Made by a program: the position numbers and the translations under genes. The notes below the pieces were generated by a model that worked only from the letters and a program-made list of their open reading frames with translations, ran no database searches and was not told the DNA's origin. Shown here piece after piece: positions 17,656 through 26,775 of a DNA stretch of 64,000 nt; within the stretch, counting starts at the first letter, position 1, and the number at the start of each line of letters is the position of its first letter. The stretch comes from Gracilibacillus orientalis. Lineage in GTDB: Bacteria > Bacillota > Bacilli > Bacillales > Amphibacillaceae. Location: the NCBI RefSeq assembly GCF_900114645.1, contig NZ_FOTR01000009.1:62001-126000 (forward strand), read 5' to 3'.

Positions 17656-17923
17656 CTACACATTTCCTGCCATACCTAAAAAAATTACGCCGATCCAAAA
17701 GAGAAATTTTAATGCTATCATTATGATGCCTAAAATTAGCCATCCCTCTTTTAACTTGCTTATTTAAACCAACAATACCAAAGATAACAGCGAGAACGCC
17801 TAGAATATACGGTATAAAAGGAATAATATTTAAGACAACACCAATAATTCCTAACACTAACCCCGCGACTGCCAGTCCGTTTCCTTCCTGTTGTTCCACC
17901 ATAACTCGTTGTGGTTCCTCCAA
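17656..17923 (-). pseudogene. DUF4190-like small membrane protein gene with a frameshift
   Basis: Frame 1 starts at TTG 17923 (GTG 17932 is an alternative), 8 nt after GGGGGAGGAG, and encodes EEPQRVMVEQQ followed by a Gly/Ile/Val-rich two-helix membrane region (GLAVAGLVLGIIG, GVLAVIFGIVGLN). After GLNK the open frame turns hydrophilic and runs antisense into the neighbour. The +1 frame instead continues as a third membrane helix (EGWLILGIIMIAL, FLFWIGVIFLGMAGNV) and stops at 17656, directly before a terminator. The simplest reading is a one-base frameshift near 17745-17760 in an otherwise ordinary gene. A sequencing error is possible. Confidence 0.65.
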
Positions 17924-17957
17924 CTCAATCACTCCTCCCCCATTAATTGCATAAAAC

Positions 17958-17990
17958 AAGGGTCCTTTGATTTTCATCAAAGGACCCTGA
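17958..17990 (-). terminator. ywdK terminator
   Basis: GGGTCCTTTGAT pairs with ATCAAAGGACCC across a 4-nt loop, followed by a T-rich stretch on the minus strand. It lies between ywdK and the frameshifted gene. Confidence 0.8.
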
Positions 17991-17994
17991 AGAA

Positions 17995-18363
17995 TTATAT
18001 ATACTTGATTACTGCATAGCCTAGCAACACCCAGCCGACTAAAAATGCTAGTCCGCCAATTGGTGTAATCATCGCAAACGTTTTGATCTGCGTTGTCGAA
18101 TAGATGTAGAGACTGCCGGAGAATAAAATAATGCCCGCAAAGAAAAACCAACCTGCTGACATCATACTGCCAGCCGTAATTTTCGGCATTAATAAACCTG
18201 TTGCAAGTAAGGCGACGGTATGGAACATTTGATATTGTACCGCCTTCTCCCATGTAGCAAGCATCTTTTCTGATAATTTCCCTTCTAAACCATGTGCACC
18301 GAAAGCACCTAGTGCAACGGCAAGAAAACCATTAAGAATACCTAATAATAATAAGATTTTCAT
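17995..18363 (-). CDS. ywdK: DUF423 family membrane protein (YwdK)
   Basis: 122 residues from ATG at 18363, 6 nt after GGAG; a GTG at 18375 overlaps the ribosome binding site. It is a four-helix membrane protein of the DUF423/YwdK family, with the signature GAFGAHGLEGKLS in the first loop, then YQMFHTVALLATGL, FFFAGIILFSGSLYIY and a last segment TPIGGLAFLVGWVLL. Function is unknown. It follows ywdI by 19 nt in the same direction, and the pair is in the same neighbourhood as in B. subtilis, near gerQ. Confidence 0.92.
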   Translation of the reverse strand: MKILLLLGILNGFLAVALGAFGAHGLEGKLSEKMLATWEKAVQYQMFHTVALLATGLLMPKITAGSMMSAGWFFFAGIILFSGSLYIYSTTQIKTFAMITPIGGLAFLVGWVLLGYAVIKYI

Positions 18364-18382
18364 CTGTTTCTCCACTCCCTAT

Positions 18383-18667
18383 TTAAAAGTCAAGTAGTGA
18401 ATCCCCATTAGAACCGTCATCTTCCACTTTTTTCTCTTGCTTTGTAGGTGGTTTTGGTGCAGGTTGTCCAACCATTTGCTGCCACTCTAATTGATCGATC
18501 GAATTCGTGGATGATGCCGCTTCCGGCTTACTGCTATCCTGATCTAATAATAAATCTGTTAAAGATTGCACTGCTTTGGCATGTTCTCTTACTTTGCTAT
18601 CATTTTGCAGCGCTTGTTCACATTCCGCTATAATTTTCTGCAAAATTTGCTGATTGGTAATTGCCAT
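18383..18667 (-). CDS. ywdI: YwdI family protein (DUF5327)
   Basis: A 94-residue soluble protein. The N-terminal helix (QQILQKIIAECEQAL) and the HAKAVQSLTDLLLD motif match the YwdI family. The C-terminal half is low-complexity, rich in S, E, K and P, and ends in DSLLDF. GAGGGG precedes the ATG. Function is unknown. It begins the ywdI-ywdK pair and lies 24 nt after the NSS transporter gene, so it may be part of that transcript. Confidence 0.82.
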   Translation of the reverse strand: MAITNQQILQKIIAECEQALQNDSKVREHAKAVQSLTDLLLDQDSSKPEAASSTNSIDQLEWQQMVGQPAPKPPTKQEKKVEDDGSNGDSLLDF

Positions 18668-18691
18668 AATTGCACATCCCCTCTCACGCTA

Positions 18692-20029
18692 TTATACAAT
18701 TCCAAGCGAATTTAAGAAAATGATAATGATTAAAATCGGTGCGATAAATTTCACTAGTACATACCAAATCTGACTAATCTGATTATTGGTTAAATCCGAT
18801 GCTTCTAAAGCTTCTTGTTTGGTAAAATACCACCCGACAAAAACTGCCATCGTTAGTCCGCCGATTGGTAAGAAAATATTAGACGAAAGAAAATCCATCG
18901 AATCTAAAATATTTCGATCACCAATTAAGGTTAAATCACTCCATTTTCCCATTCCCAAGGAAACCGTAACACCAGATGCAAATATGACGATGCCGACGAT
19001 AAGTGATGCTAATTTTCTCGACATCTTTGCTGCACGCATCAGATAGGCAACTGGTACTTCCAGCAAGGAAATCGAAGAAGAAATCGCAGCTAAGCTTAAG
19101 GCTGTAAAGAATACCAAACCAACGATGTCACCGAAGTTCATTTGATAAAAGATTTCCGGTAATGTGATGAAAACAAGCGGTGGTCCAGAACTAGGATCAA
19201 TGTCAAAGGCAAACACAGCCGGGAATATCACAATACCAGAAATAATCGCAAATAAGGTATCCATCACACCAATTCCCACTGTTGCGCCCGGCAACTGGTG
19301 CTGTTTTGTTAAATAACTTCCGTACGTCATCATCGTACCAACACCTAAGCTAAGTGAGAAGAAAGCTTGTCCTAATGCCGCAATATACACAGAAGGATCA
19401 TCTAATACCGACCAATCTGGCTTAAAGAGGAAAGCAAGTCCATCAGCAGCGCCTGGCAACGTTATACTATAAATCGCCAATGCAACCATCATTAATGCTA
19501 AAATCGGCATTAATATTTTATTGGCAAGCTCTATTCCCTTTTTAACACCTACTAATACAATTAACATGGTAATCCCCATGAAAAGAGCATGCCAGAATAA
19601 TGGTGCATAATCCTGTGAAATAAATGCATCAAAGGATCCGCCAAACCCATTCTCTGGCATCACTGTCATTACACCTGTTACATATCCCCACCAGTAATAC
19701 AATGCCCATCCAGCGACGACACTGTAAAAGCTTAGGATCAGAAAGGCACTCGCAACTCCTACATATCCGACCATAAACCATGGTTGTTTTGGTGCTAGCT
19801 TCTTATATGATCCGACAATATCTCTTTGTGCCTTCCGTCCAATACTTACTTCTACTAATAATAATGGAATACCTATAACTAACACACTCAAAATATATAA
19901 AATTAAAAATGCGCCTCCACCATTTTCACCAGCTACATAAGAGAACCGCCAAATATTACCTAATCCAACAGCAGAACCCATTGCAGCTAACATAAATCCA
20001 AGTCTTGATGCCCAATTTTCTCGTTGCAT
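18692..20029 (-). CDS. Neurotransmitter:sodium symporter (NSS/SNF family)
   Basis: A 445-residue Na+-coupled amino-acid-type transporter with about 11-12 membrane helices. TM1 has the family signature NWASRLGFMLAAMGSAVGLGNIWRF, whose unwound AVGLGN forms the substrate and sodium site. It is followed by GGGAFLILY and the intracellular loop EVSIGRKAQRD. The length is typical of bacterial LeuT/MhsT-type members. The substrate cannot be read from the sequence; amino acids are likely. GAGGTG lies 7 nt before the ATG. The gene is divergent from the fructosamine kinase gene. Confidence 0.92.
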   Translation of the reverse strand: MQRENWASRLGFMLAAMGSAVGLGNIWRFSYVAGENGGGAFLILYILSVLVIGIPLLLVEVSIGRKAQRDIVGSYKKLAPKQPWFMVGYVGVASAFLILSFYSVVAGWALYYWWGYVTGVMTVMPENGFGGSFDAFISQDYAPLFWHALFMGITMLIVLVGVKKGIELANKILMPILALMMVALAIYSITLPGAADGLAFLFKPDWSVLDDPSVYIAALGQAFFSLSLGVGTMMTYGSYLTKQHQLPGATVGIGVMDTLFAIISGIVIFPAVFAFDIDPSSGPPLVFITLPEIFYQMNFGDIVGLVFFTALSLAAISSSISLLEVPVAYLMRAAKMSRKLASLIVGIVIFASGVTVSLGMGKWSDLTLIGDRNILDSMDFLSSNIFLPIGGLTMAVFVGWYFTKQEALEASDLTNNQISQIWYVLVKFIAPILIIIIFLNSLGIV

Positions 20030-20144
20030 TTATTTTCACCTCTAACTACAAATAAATAAATTCTTTCCTATTGTACATGATAGAACCTCGCTTTTCTACC
20101 TTGATTTTTTGATGCTATACTAGTGTTACAAGGAGGAATCGTTT

Positions 20145-21002
20145 ATGTACAAGAAGTTACAATTAATGGGAGATTATTCCCCCGTTCAACTCGTCCAACC
20201 GGTAGCTGGTGGTGATATTAATCAGGCTTATTATGTCCAAACAGCGGAAAAACATTATTTTATCAAAACCAATCAACGCGTACCGGCAGATTTCTTTAAA
20301 ATAGAAGCAGATGGATTGGAACAAATTCGTGCTACTAATACCATTGCTGTACCGGAAGTATATCATTATGACATCGCTAACGGTGATGAAGAAATTGTCT
20401 TGATCATGGAATGGGTAGAAGGAAACAAAAATGCCACTACTGCTCGTGTGTTAGGGGAGAATGTAGCTGCTTTACATTTAGCGGAAGCAGGCTCATCCTT
20501 TGGGTTAGATCAGACCACATTTGTTGGAGAGTTGACGCAGGACAATGTATGGTATGACAATTGGGTGGATTATTATCGGGAGAAGCGCCTTCGTCCACAA
20601 ATGGAGCTTGCCATTGAAAAAGGGAGAATGAATGGCAAAAGGCGCGAACGTATGGAATCTTTATTAGCCAATCTCGATCAATACATACCGAAAACCCCTA
20701 GAGTATCATTATTACATGGTGATTTATGGGGTGGAAACTGGCTAGTTGGCAAAGATGGGGAACCTTATTTGATTGATCCTTCTATTGTTTATGGGGATCA
20801 TTTATTTGAGCTTGCGTTTACGGAGCTATTCGGTGGCTTTCCGGCTGATTTTTATCAGAGTTACCAAATAGCGTTCCCGATCGAAGCATATTATGAGGAT
20901 GTAAAGCCCATATATCAACTGTTTTATTTGATGGTTCATTTGAATTTGTTTGGAGAGGGATATGGCGGAAGTGTAGACCGGATCCTGGCACATTATTATT
21001 AA
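20145..21002 (+). CDS. Fructosamine kinase family protein
   Basis: A 285-residue kinase of the fructosamine-3-kinase/ketosamine-3-kinase family, which phosphorylates sugar adducts on amines to promote deglycation. Visible features are VAGGDINQAYYV at the nucleotide loop, YFIKTNQ with the ATP-binding lysine, the EMDG-type EADGLEQI, LHGDLWGGNW as the catalytic loop and LIDPSIVYGDHLFELAFTELFGGF as the metal-binding and family-specific end. GGAGG precedes the ATG. It appears monocistronic. Bacterial members act on low-molecular-weight or protein fructosamines; the precise substrate is unknown. Confidence 0.93.
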   Translation: MYKKLQLMGDYSPVQLVQPVAGGDINQAYYVQTAEKHYFIKTNQRVPADFFKIEADGLEQIRATNTIAVPEVYHYDIANGDEEIVLIMEWVEGNKNATTARVLGENVAALHLAEAGSSFGLDQTTFVGELTQDNVWYDNWVDYYREKRLRPQMELAIEKGRMNGKRRERMESLLANLDQYIPKTPRVSLLHGDLWGGNWLVGKDGEPYLIDPSIVYGDHLFELAFTELFGGFPADFYQSYQIAFPIEAYYEDVKPIYQLFYLMVHLNLFGEGYGGSVDRILAHYY

Positions 21003-21034
21003 AAAAACATCCGCACACTTGAATCGTGAAAGAT

Positions 21035-21094
21035 GCTGCGAAGTAATGAAAATTTGTCTTGATATAGCTTTCACCCAAGGACACAAGTGCAACA
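21035..21094 (-). repeat. Fragment of the 55-kb inverted-repeat element
   Basis: It shares GCTGCG and a downstream TTTxACCCAAxG...CACAAGTGCAAC block with the right half of the element at 55379-55612, in opposite orientation. It looks like a truncated relic after the kinase gene. Confidence 0.5.
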
Positions 21095-21097
21095 CGA

Positions 21098-21127
21098 AAG
21101 AAAAGCCATCTTATGATGACTTTTCTT
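21098..21127 (-). terminator. Hairpin at the acyltransferase gene end
   Basis: AAGAAAAG..ATC pairs with GAT..CTTTTCTT around the stop codon. The following T run is poor, so it is only a possible terminator. Confidence 0.4.
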
Positions 21128-22154
21128 GGTATTGATATACTTGTTCTGTTGGTTTTTCCTTCGTTTTTCGCTCTTTCCACCATTGGTGAATAATGTCTGT
21201 TTTTACTTCGACTATTGGTTGGGTAAAGGTTACGACCCATTTGGATGCTAAGAACCATACGATTGCAGCTGCGATGACGGCAAGACCTAACGTATCAAGG
21301 TTTTGATCTACGGCTAGCAAGTTTGCTTGTCGCCCGTATTGAATAATAACGCCATGCAATAAATAGACATACATCGTATTTTGACCTAGTGGTGTAAAGG
21401 AATAGTGTTTATTTGGAACTAAAAGTAACACCGCAAAGACCATTAACATGGCTACCATATACAACATAGTACGGATAAAACCACCGCTAACTGCTGCATC
21501 CATCACCTGATAAGAATGAGAACCAAATAACCATTCAGCCGGAATCGTTGGTGTCACATAACTCACGACAAACACCGCAATTAAAACACCTATTGCTACT
21601 GCCTTTTTATTAACTGTCTTCCATTTAAATAATTGCTCCTTAGACAGCCAATAACCGATTAAGAAAAACGGAAAAAAGACAAGTGTTCTTGATAAACTGA
21701 ATGATGGTCCGATAAATGGTAAGTAACCAATCAAAATACCAATTACAAAAGCTAATGGTATGCCGTAAACAGGTTTCAGTTTTTTAAATCCAATCAGTAA
21801 TATATGCCAGCTAAATAAGCTTAATAAGAACCATAATCCCCAAAGTGGGTCATATAACGTTGAATCCCAACTATCTTTACCAATCCCTAAAAAATAGATA
21901 GAATAAAAGAGTTGGAATAAGAAGTACGGGAGTATAATTCGTTTGGCTAATTTCAATAAGTACCCTTTGTCACTTGCCCCTTTAGCAAAAAAACCACTCA
22001 CTAAAATAAAGACAGGCATGTGAAAAATATACATCCATTGATAAATTACATCGACTATTTCAATATTTTGCTTTAAAGGCTGAATTAAGTGACCAAACAC
22101 AACTAAAAATATAAACAGAAGTTTGGCATTGTCAAAATAAGCTTCTCGGCGCAT
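21111..22154 (-). CDS. Membrane-bound acyltransferase (acyltransferase-3 family)
   Basis: A 347-residue integral membrane protein with about ten helices. The N-terminus has the family signature: REAYFDNAKLLFIFLVVFGH with the catalytic-type histidine, then WMYIFHMPVFILVSGFFAKG. It resembles B. subtilis YkrP/YfiQ-type proteins. Such enzymes O-acylate cell-surface carbohydrates or lipids, and the acceptor here is unknown. GGGAG precedes the ATG. The last 25 residues are hydrophilic and rich in K, E and Q. It is monocistronic, convergent with the kinase gene and 115 bp after ampS. Confidence 0.88.
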   Translation of the reverse strand: MRREAYFDNAKLLFIFLVVFGHLIQPLKQNIEIVDVIYQWMYIFHMPVFILVSGFFAKGASDKGYLLKLAKRIILPYFLFQLFYSIYFLGIGKDSWDSTLYDPLWGLWFLLSLFSWHILLIGFKKLKPVYGIPLAFVIGILIGYLPFIGPSFSLSRTLVFFPFFLIGYWLSKEQLFKWKTVNKKAVAIGVLIAVFVVSYVTPTIPAEWLFGSHSYQVMDAAVSGGFIRTMLYMVAMLMVFAVLLLVPNKHYSFTPLGQNTMYVYLLHGVIIQYGRQANLLAVDQNLDTLGLAVIAAAIVWFLASKWVVTFTQPIVEVKTDIIHQWWKERKTKEKPTEQVYQYQEKSS

Positions 22155-22269
22155 ACTTTTATTCTCCCTTTTTATGCTTTAATTCTATCTTACCCTCTAT
22201 AAGGGAGAACAAAAAGTGTTTCCGTTTATTGTTAACAATTTGTAAATACTGTGTTATGTTTTTGAAATT

Positions 22270-23502
22270 TTAAAACGAAATAGCCCATGTGCCATTATGG
22301 AAAATCGCTTCTGTTTCTCCGTCTTTCGTTATGCCATCAATATCCATATCTGCAGAGCCGATCATAAAGTCTTCATGAACAATGCTATCATTGACACCAT
22401 GTTGATCCATTTCTTTCTCCTTCATATCAGATCCACCTTCTATATTAGTTGGGTATGCTTTTCCTAATGCAATGTGGCAAGATGCATTTTCATCAAACAG
22501 TGTATTAAAGAAAATAATTCCCGCTTGAGAAACTGGCGATTCATGTGGTACTAAGGCAACTTCACCTAAACGTGATGCTCCATCACCATCTGCTTCTAAC
22601 AACTGTTTGAGCGCTTCTTTCCCCTTCTCACATGTGTAATCAACTACCTTACCGTCTTTAAACGTCAACGTGAAATTCTCTATTATCTGACCTTGAAAGC
22701 TTAGTGGTTTTGTACTTGCAACATGCCCATTGACTCCGTATTTATGAGGCATTGAGAATACTTCTTCTGTCGGCATATTTGGGTTAAACGCTATTCCATC
22801 TGTCGCCTTTGCCGCTCCTCCATGCCAAATATGACCTTCTGGTAGTTCAATAGTTAAGTCAGTTCCTGCTGCTTGAAAATGGAGTTTTGCATAGTTCTTT
22901 TCATTTAAGTACTCACGAGCATCTCGTAATAATTGATTATGTTTATTCCACGCTGCGATTGGATCATCTTGGTCAACACGTGCAATACGGAAAATTTCCT
23001 CCCATAGTTTCCCTTTCGCCTCTTCGGCATCTAGGCCTGGGTATATTTTGTGAGCCCATTCTGTCGTTGGATAGCCAACAATTGACCAACGCGCTCGATC
23101 ATTCATCATATAATCGCGATATTCTCTTAAGGCAGTAGAACTTGCTTTCGTAGCTGCAGCCATCCGTTTACCATCGATACCTTGTAAGAGATCAGGGTTC
23201 TCGCCATAAATATTTAATACAGCATAGCCATCTTTCACCATGCTAACCATGGCATCCTTACGCCATTCCGGGAATGTTTCCAGTACCTCCATTGGGGCAT
23301 GCTTCATTTTTAAATAAGTTAACTCATCATCTTTCCATTCGACGTGAACATTTTTTGCTCCTATCTCGTATGCTTGCTTCACAACTATTCGCACAAATTC
23401 AACCGCTTCAATTGGGGCCTGAACTAATAATCCTTGACCTTCTTGTAAATTCACACCTGTATGTAATGATAGTTTTGCATATTTTCTTAGTAATTCCTGC
23501 AT
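22270..23502 (-). CDS. ampS: Aminopeptidase, M29 family (AmpS), copy 1
   Basis: A 410-residue metallo-aminopeptidase of the M29/AmpS family, the same length as B. subtilis AmpS. Conserved features are LQEGQGLLVQAP near the N-terminus, the metal-ligand glutamates in the central and C-terminal regions (NPDLLQGID, MPTEEVF), and the C-terminal block LALGKAYPTN-like HIALGKAYPTNIEGG followed by HEDFMIGSADMDIDG. AAGGAGG lies 6 nt before the ATG. A clear paralogue lies at 42196-43434. It is cytoplasmic, with a probable role in peptide turnover. It is divergent from the RND pump gene. Confidence 0.95.
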   Translation of the reverse strand: MQELLRKYAKLSLHTGVNLQEGQGLLVQAPIEAVEFVRIVVKQAYEIGAKNVHVEWKDDELTYLKMKHAPMEVLETFPEWRKDAMVSMVKDGYAVLNIYGENPDLLQGIDGKRMAAATKASSTALREYRDYMMNDRARWSIVGYPTTEWAHKIYPGLDAEEAKGKLWEEIFRIARVDQDDPIAAWNKHNQLLRDAREYLNEKNYAKLHFQAAGTDLTIELPEGHIWHGGAAKATDGIAFNPNMPTEEVFSMPHKYGVNGHVASTKPLSFQGQIIENFTLTFKDGKVVDYTCEKGKEALKQLLEADGDGASRLGEVALVPHESPVSQAGIIFFNTLFDENASCHIALGKAYPTNIEGGSDMKEKEMDQHGVNDSIVHEDFMIGSADMDIDGITKDGETEAIFHNGTWAISF

Positions 23503-23630
23503 GTTTCATCCTCCTTAAAAATAGTCCTACAATAATGCTACCTCAACGATTTAAAAATGCAAATACAAACCTTTATTGTTTTCATTTAGCTAATTGTATA
23601 CAATAATAAATATAATGGGAGGTGTTGCTA

Positions 23631-26600
23631 TTGGAAACATTAATAAAATACCGAAAAATAGTTTGGATTTTCGTTTTATTATTTATTATCACAGGCGTTT
23701 TTACATATTTACAAACACCTAAGCGCGACATACCAGAAATCGAACAAAATATTGCCTCCATTTCAACTGTTTACCCTGGCGCAAACCCGGAAATAGTCGA
23801 ACAGGTTATTACAAATCCTATTGAGGAGGAACTACTTGACATAGATGGTATCGATCAAGTGACATCTGCTTCTACTAATGGATTTTCTACCTTAACGGTT
23901 ACAATAGAAGATAGTGCACATATTGATTCCGTCTATTCTACGATACGACAGGCCGTACAGGATGCTCAAAAAAACTTTCCAGATGCGGCCATGTCACCGG
24001 ATGTTACAACAGACCTTGCCACCTCAAGTGTGGCTACCTATCATTTACTGAGTGAAGATCGTGAACATCTGTTTTCTACTCGTCAACAAATGGAGACCTG
24101 GAAATCTACCTTAAGCGAAATAAGGGGAGTTGCTTCTGTTTCCGTTAAAGGATTACCAGATCAGAAAGTTGTTATTTCATTGGATCAATCATTATTATCG
24201 GAGAATGGGATTCAACCTAATCAAGTGATTGACGCCATTCAAAGTGAATTAAGCCCAAGTGCATTAGGAACTGAACAAAATGAAGGGCAGAATATCTTAT
24301 TAAATATAGACACTATTGATGACATATCACAATTAGAGAACATTTATATAACAGAAGATACGCATTTAACTGATCTCGCTACTATTTCGGTAGAAAACGA
24401 AGTAGTAGATGATTTGATTACACATCATGAACAAGCCGCATTATCGTTAACGATTTTTGCAGAAAGTGCTGTTAATATTACAAACCTCCAAGCACAAATT
24501 GATAAGAAAATAGCAAATCTAAAAGAAGATTTACCTACTGATGTTTCCGTAGAACGGTTTTACTCACAGAGCACTGTCATTGATGAGGTGTATTCAAGTT
24601 TATTAATCTCATTTGCGATATCCTTGCTTGCTGTCATTGTCATTATGATTCTCGGGCTACCATTGTCTTCGGCTTTTTTAGTAGCACTTGCTATTCCGAT
24701 CTCGATTATTATCGGCTTCATTCCTTTACCATATACAGGAGTAGACCTAAACCAAATTTCGATCATCGGTATTATAGTCGCGATAGGCATATTAGTCGAT
24801 GATGCGATCGTTGTGAATGATAATATTATGCGGCGTTATCAATTAGGTGACCCACCGCTGGAAGGAGCAAAAAAAGGAGTAAAAGAAGTCGGTGTATCGA
24901 TTGTGACATCTACGTTATTAATCGTATTCAGCTTCTTCCCTCTGACCTTTTTATCCGGTAGTAATGGAGAATTTATCAAAGCTTTACCGATCGCCTTAAT
25001 GGGGACTATTATTGCGTCTACATTAATAGCCTTGGCATTTATTCCAACCATTCAATATACCAGACAATTAAAGGTATACCGTACCAAAAAACGTCATATT
25101 GGAATATTAACGAACTTTTTCCGTTGGTTAGAAGATCAATATACAGAAAATGTTTTACCAACAACAATTAAAAAACCATGGATTACCGTTATCAGTGGGA
25201 TGATCATTTGTATTTTATTACTATTATTGGTTATAAAAGTACCGTTTGAATTCTTCCCTGCTGCAGACCGTCAAGAAGTAACGCTTTCTTTAACACTAGA
25301 GGAAGGTACACCTCTAGAAAAAACAGATCAAACATTGGCAGAGATAGAAAACTATATACATGGCAATGCCGAACATATAACGGAAACGGTTCGCTACACT
25401 GGAGATGGTTTACCTAATATCTTCAATTCTAGTTTGACTAGATCTGGTGAAAATACCGGTCAAATCGTAGTTCGTGTTGATCGTGACCAAACATCTGCTA
25501 GTGATTTTATTAAAAATTATCAAGAAGAATTACGAGAGCAGTTTCCTGATGGCGAGATTTTCTTAGAAACAATTGTATCGGGGCCACCACCATCTCCAAC
25601 AATTCAGTTGAAAATACAAGGGACAGATTTAGATGTATTACTAGAAAAATCAACTGAGTTAAAAGATAAGTTAAATGCTCTCGAATCTGTTGAAATTGCA
25701 ACAGTGAATGCAGGAACGAGCCAATCAGTAAAGACATATAAGATTGACCGTGATTTTTTGGAGGAACATAGGATTCCGATTAATCAAGTAAAAAATACAC
25801 TTCAATCTGCAAATACTGGTATACCACTGACCAAAATTAACGTGGAAGATAACAGATTAAACATGAATTTAGTGTTGGATGAAGGAGCAGAAAATTCGAT
25901 AGACCTAAGCGCCTTGAATGCTGTCGTCCCTACAGAAGAAGGAGTACTGGAAATTTATTCCTATGAAGAATTTATTTCTACTCACACAAAAGAACAAATG
26001 GCTGCGATCACCCATGAAAACGGTGAGAGAACCATTACGATTGCTGCGTATGATTCTGGTCAAGGTGATTTTGCTGCCGAAACTTCAGAAGTGATCGAAG
26101 CAATGCGTACAGAACTTGCCGGATTAGGGGGCAATTACGTTTTGAATGAGGATGGAGAAGTAAGTGCTGAGACAGAATTCTTTGTTGAAATTGCTAAATT
26201 ATTTGTAATTGTGTTATTTCTTATCTATATAACACTTGCGGTTCAGTTTAATTCGTTATTGACGCCAGTTTTAATTACAAACACTGTATTTTTAGCCTTG
26301 ACAGGTGCAGTTGTTGGCTTATTTGTCAGTGGTCAGCCACTTAGCTTTCTAGCAGTACTCGGTATTGTTTCCTTATCTGGTATCGTCGTTCGAAATTCGA
26401 TATTAATTATTGAATTTATCGAACAGAATAAAGGACGCTATGACGGTAATACTGTTGATGCCATACTTGCAGCAGGCCGTGCAAGATTACGACCAATCAT
26501 TTTAACAACATTGACATCCATCGCAGCGTTAACACCGATCATGTTTATGGGTGACGTATTGTTTAAACCATTAGCAGTATCGATTGTGTCTGGGATTATT

Positions 26601-26675
26601 TTCTCGACAGTATTGACATTATTATTACTCCCAGCCTTTTATATAACGATGGAACGAATAAGGATCAAAAAATAA
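23631..26675 (+). CDS. RND family efflux permease
   Basis: A 1014-residue HAE1/AcrB-type RND permease, related in the Gram-positive context to SwrC/YerP. The start chosen is TTG at 23631, 8 nt after GGGAGG; a GTG at 23622 sits too close. The layout is TM1 (about 10-27), the first periplasmic-type domain with PxxEQNIASISTVYPGA and EQVITNPIEE, TM2-6 containing the proton-relay pair in GILVDDAIVVNDNIM, a second porter domain, and TM8-12 ending ITMERIRIKK. No adaptor (MFP) gene is adjacent. Substrate unknown; surfactin-like lipopeptides, drugs or lipids are possible. A terminator follows. Confidence 0.93.
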   Translation: METLIKYRKIVWIFVLLFIITGVFTYLQTPKRDIPEIEQNIASISTVYPGANPEIVEQVITNPIEEELLDIDGIDQVTSASTNGFSTLTVTIEDSAHIDSVYSTIRQAVQDAQKNFPDAAMSPDVTTDLATSSVATYHLLSEDREHLFSTRQQMETWKSTLSEIRGVASVSVKGLPDQKVVISLDQSLLSENGIQPNQVIDAIQSELSPSALGTEQNEGQNILLNIDTIDDISQLENIYITEDTHLTDLATISVENEVVDDLITHHEQAALSLTIFAESAVNITNLQAQIDKKIANLKEDLPTDVSVERFYSQSTVIDEVYSSLLISFAISLLAVIVIMILGLPLSSAFLVALAIPISIIIGFIPLPYTGVDLNQISIIGIIVAIGILVDDAIVVNDNIMRRYQLGDPPLEGAKKGVKEVGVSIVTSTLLIVFSFFPLTFLSGSNGEFIKALPIALMGTIIASTLIALAFIPTIQYTRQLKVYRTKKRHIGILTNFFRWLEDQYTENVLPTTIKKPWITVISGMIICILLLLLVIKVPFEFFPAADRQEVTLSLTLEEGTPLEKTDQTLAEIENYIHGNAEHITETVRYTGDGLPNIFNSSLTRSGENTGQIVVRVDRDQTSASDFIKNYQEELREQFPDGEIFLETIVSGPPPSPTIQLKIQGTDLDVLLEKSTELKDKLNALESVEIATVNAGTSQSVKTYKIDRDFLEEHRIPINQVKNTLQSANTGIPLTKINVEDNRLNMNLVLDEGAENSIDLSALNAVVPTEEGVLEIYSYEEFISTHTKEQMAAITHENGERTITIAAYDSGQGDFAAETSEVIEAMRTELAGLGGNYVLNEDGEVSAETEFFVEIAKLFVIVLFLIYITLAVQFNSLLTPVLITNTVFLALTGAVVGLFVSGQPLSFLAVLGIVSLSGIVVRNSILIIEFIEQNKGRYDGNTVDAILAAGRARLRPIILTTLTSIAALTPIMFMGDVLFKPLAVSIVSGIIFSTVLTLLLLPAFYITMERIRIKK

Positions 26676-26734
26676 TACATCACATATTATTCACCACTAC
26701 ATCAACATACTTCATTTTTTAGGATTCAAACATT

Positions 26735-26770
26735 AAAACTCCTCTTGTAATCATAACAAGAGGAGTTTTA
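26735..26770. terminator. Bidirectional terminator between the RND gene and tcyP
   Basis: AAAACTCCTCTTGT pairs perfectly with ACAAGAGGAGTTTT across a 6-nt loop. The A and T runs at the stem base allow termination on both strands. Confidence 0.88.
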
Positions 26771-26775
26771 ATGTA

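Noticed and set aside
17924-18253. N-terminal part of a 224-residue minus-strand ORF
   Set aside because: It is antisense-frame sequence inside ywdK. Only the segment downstream of the GGGGGAGGAG site resembles a protein.
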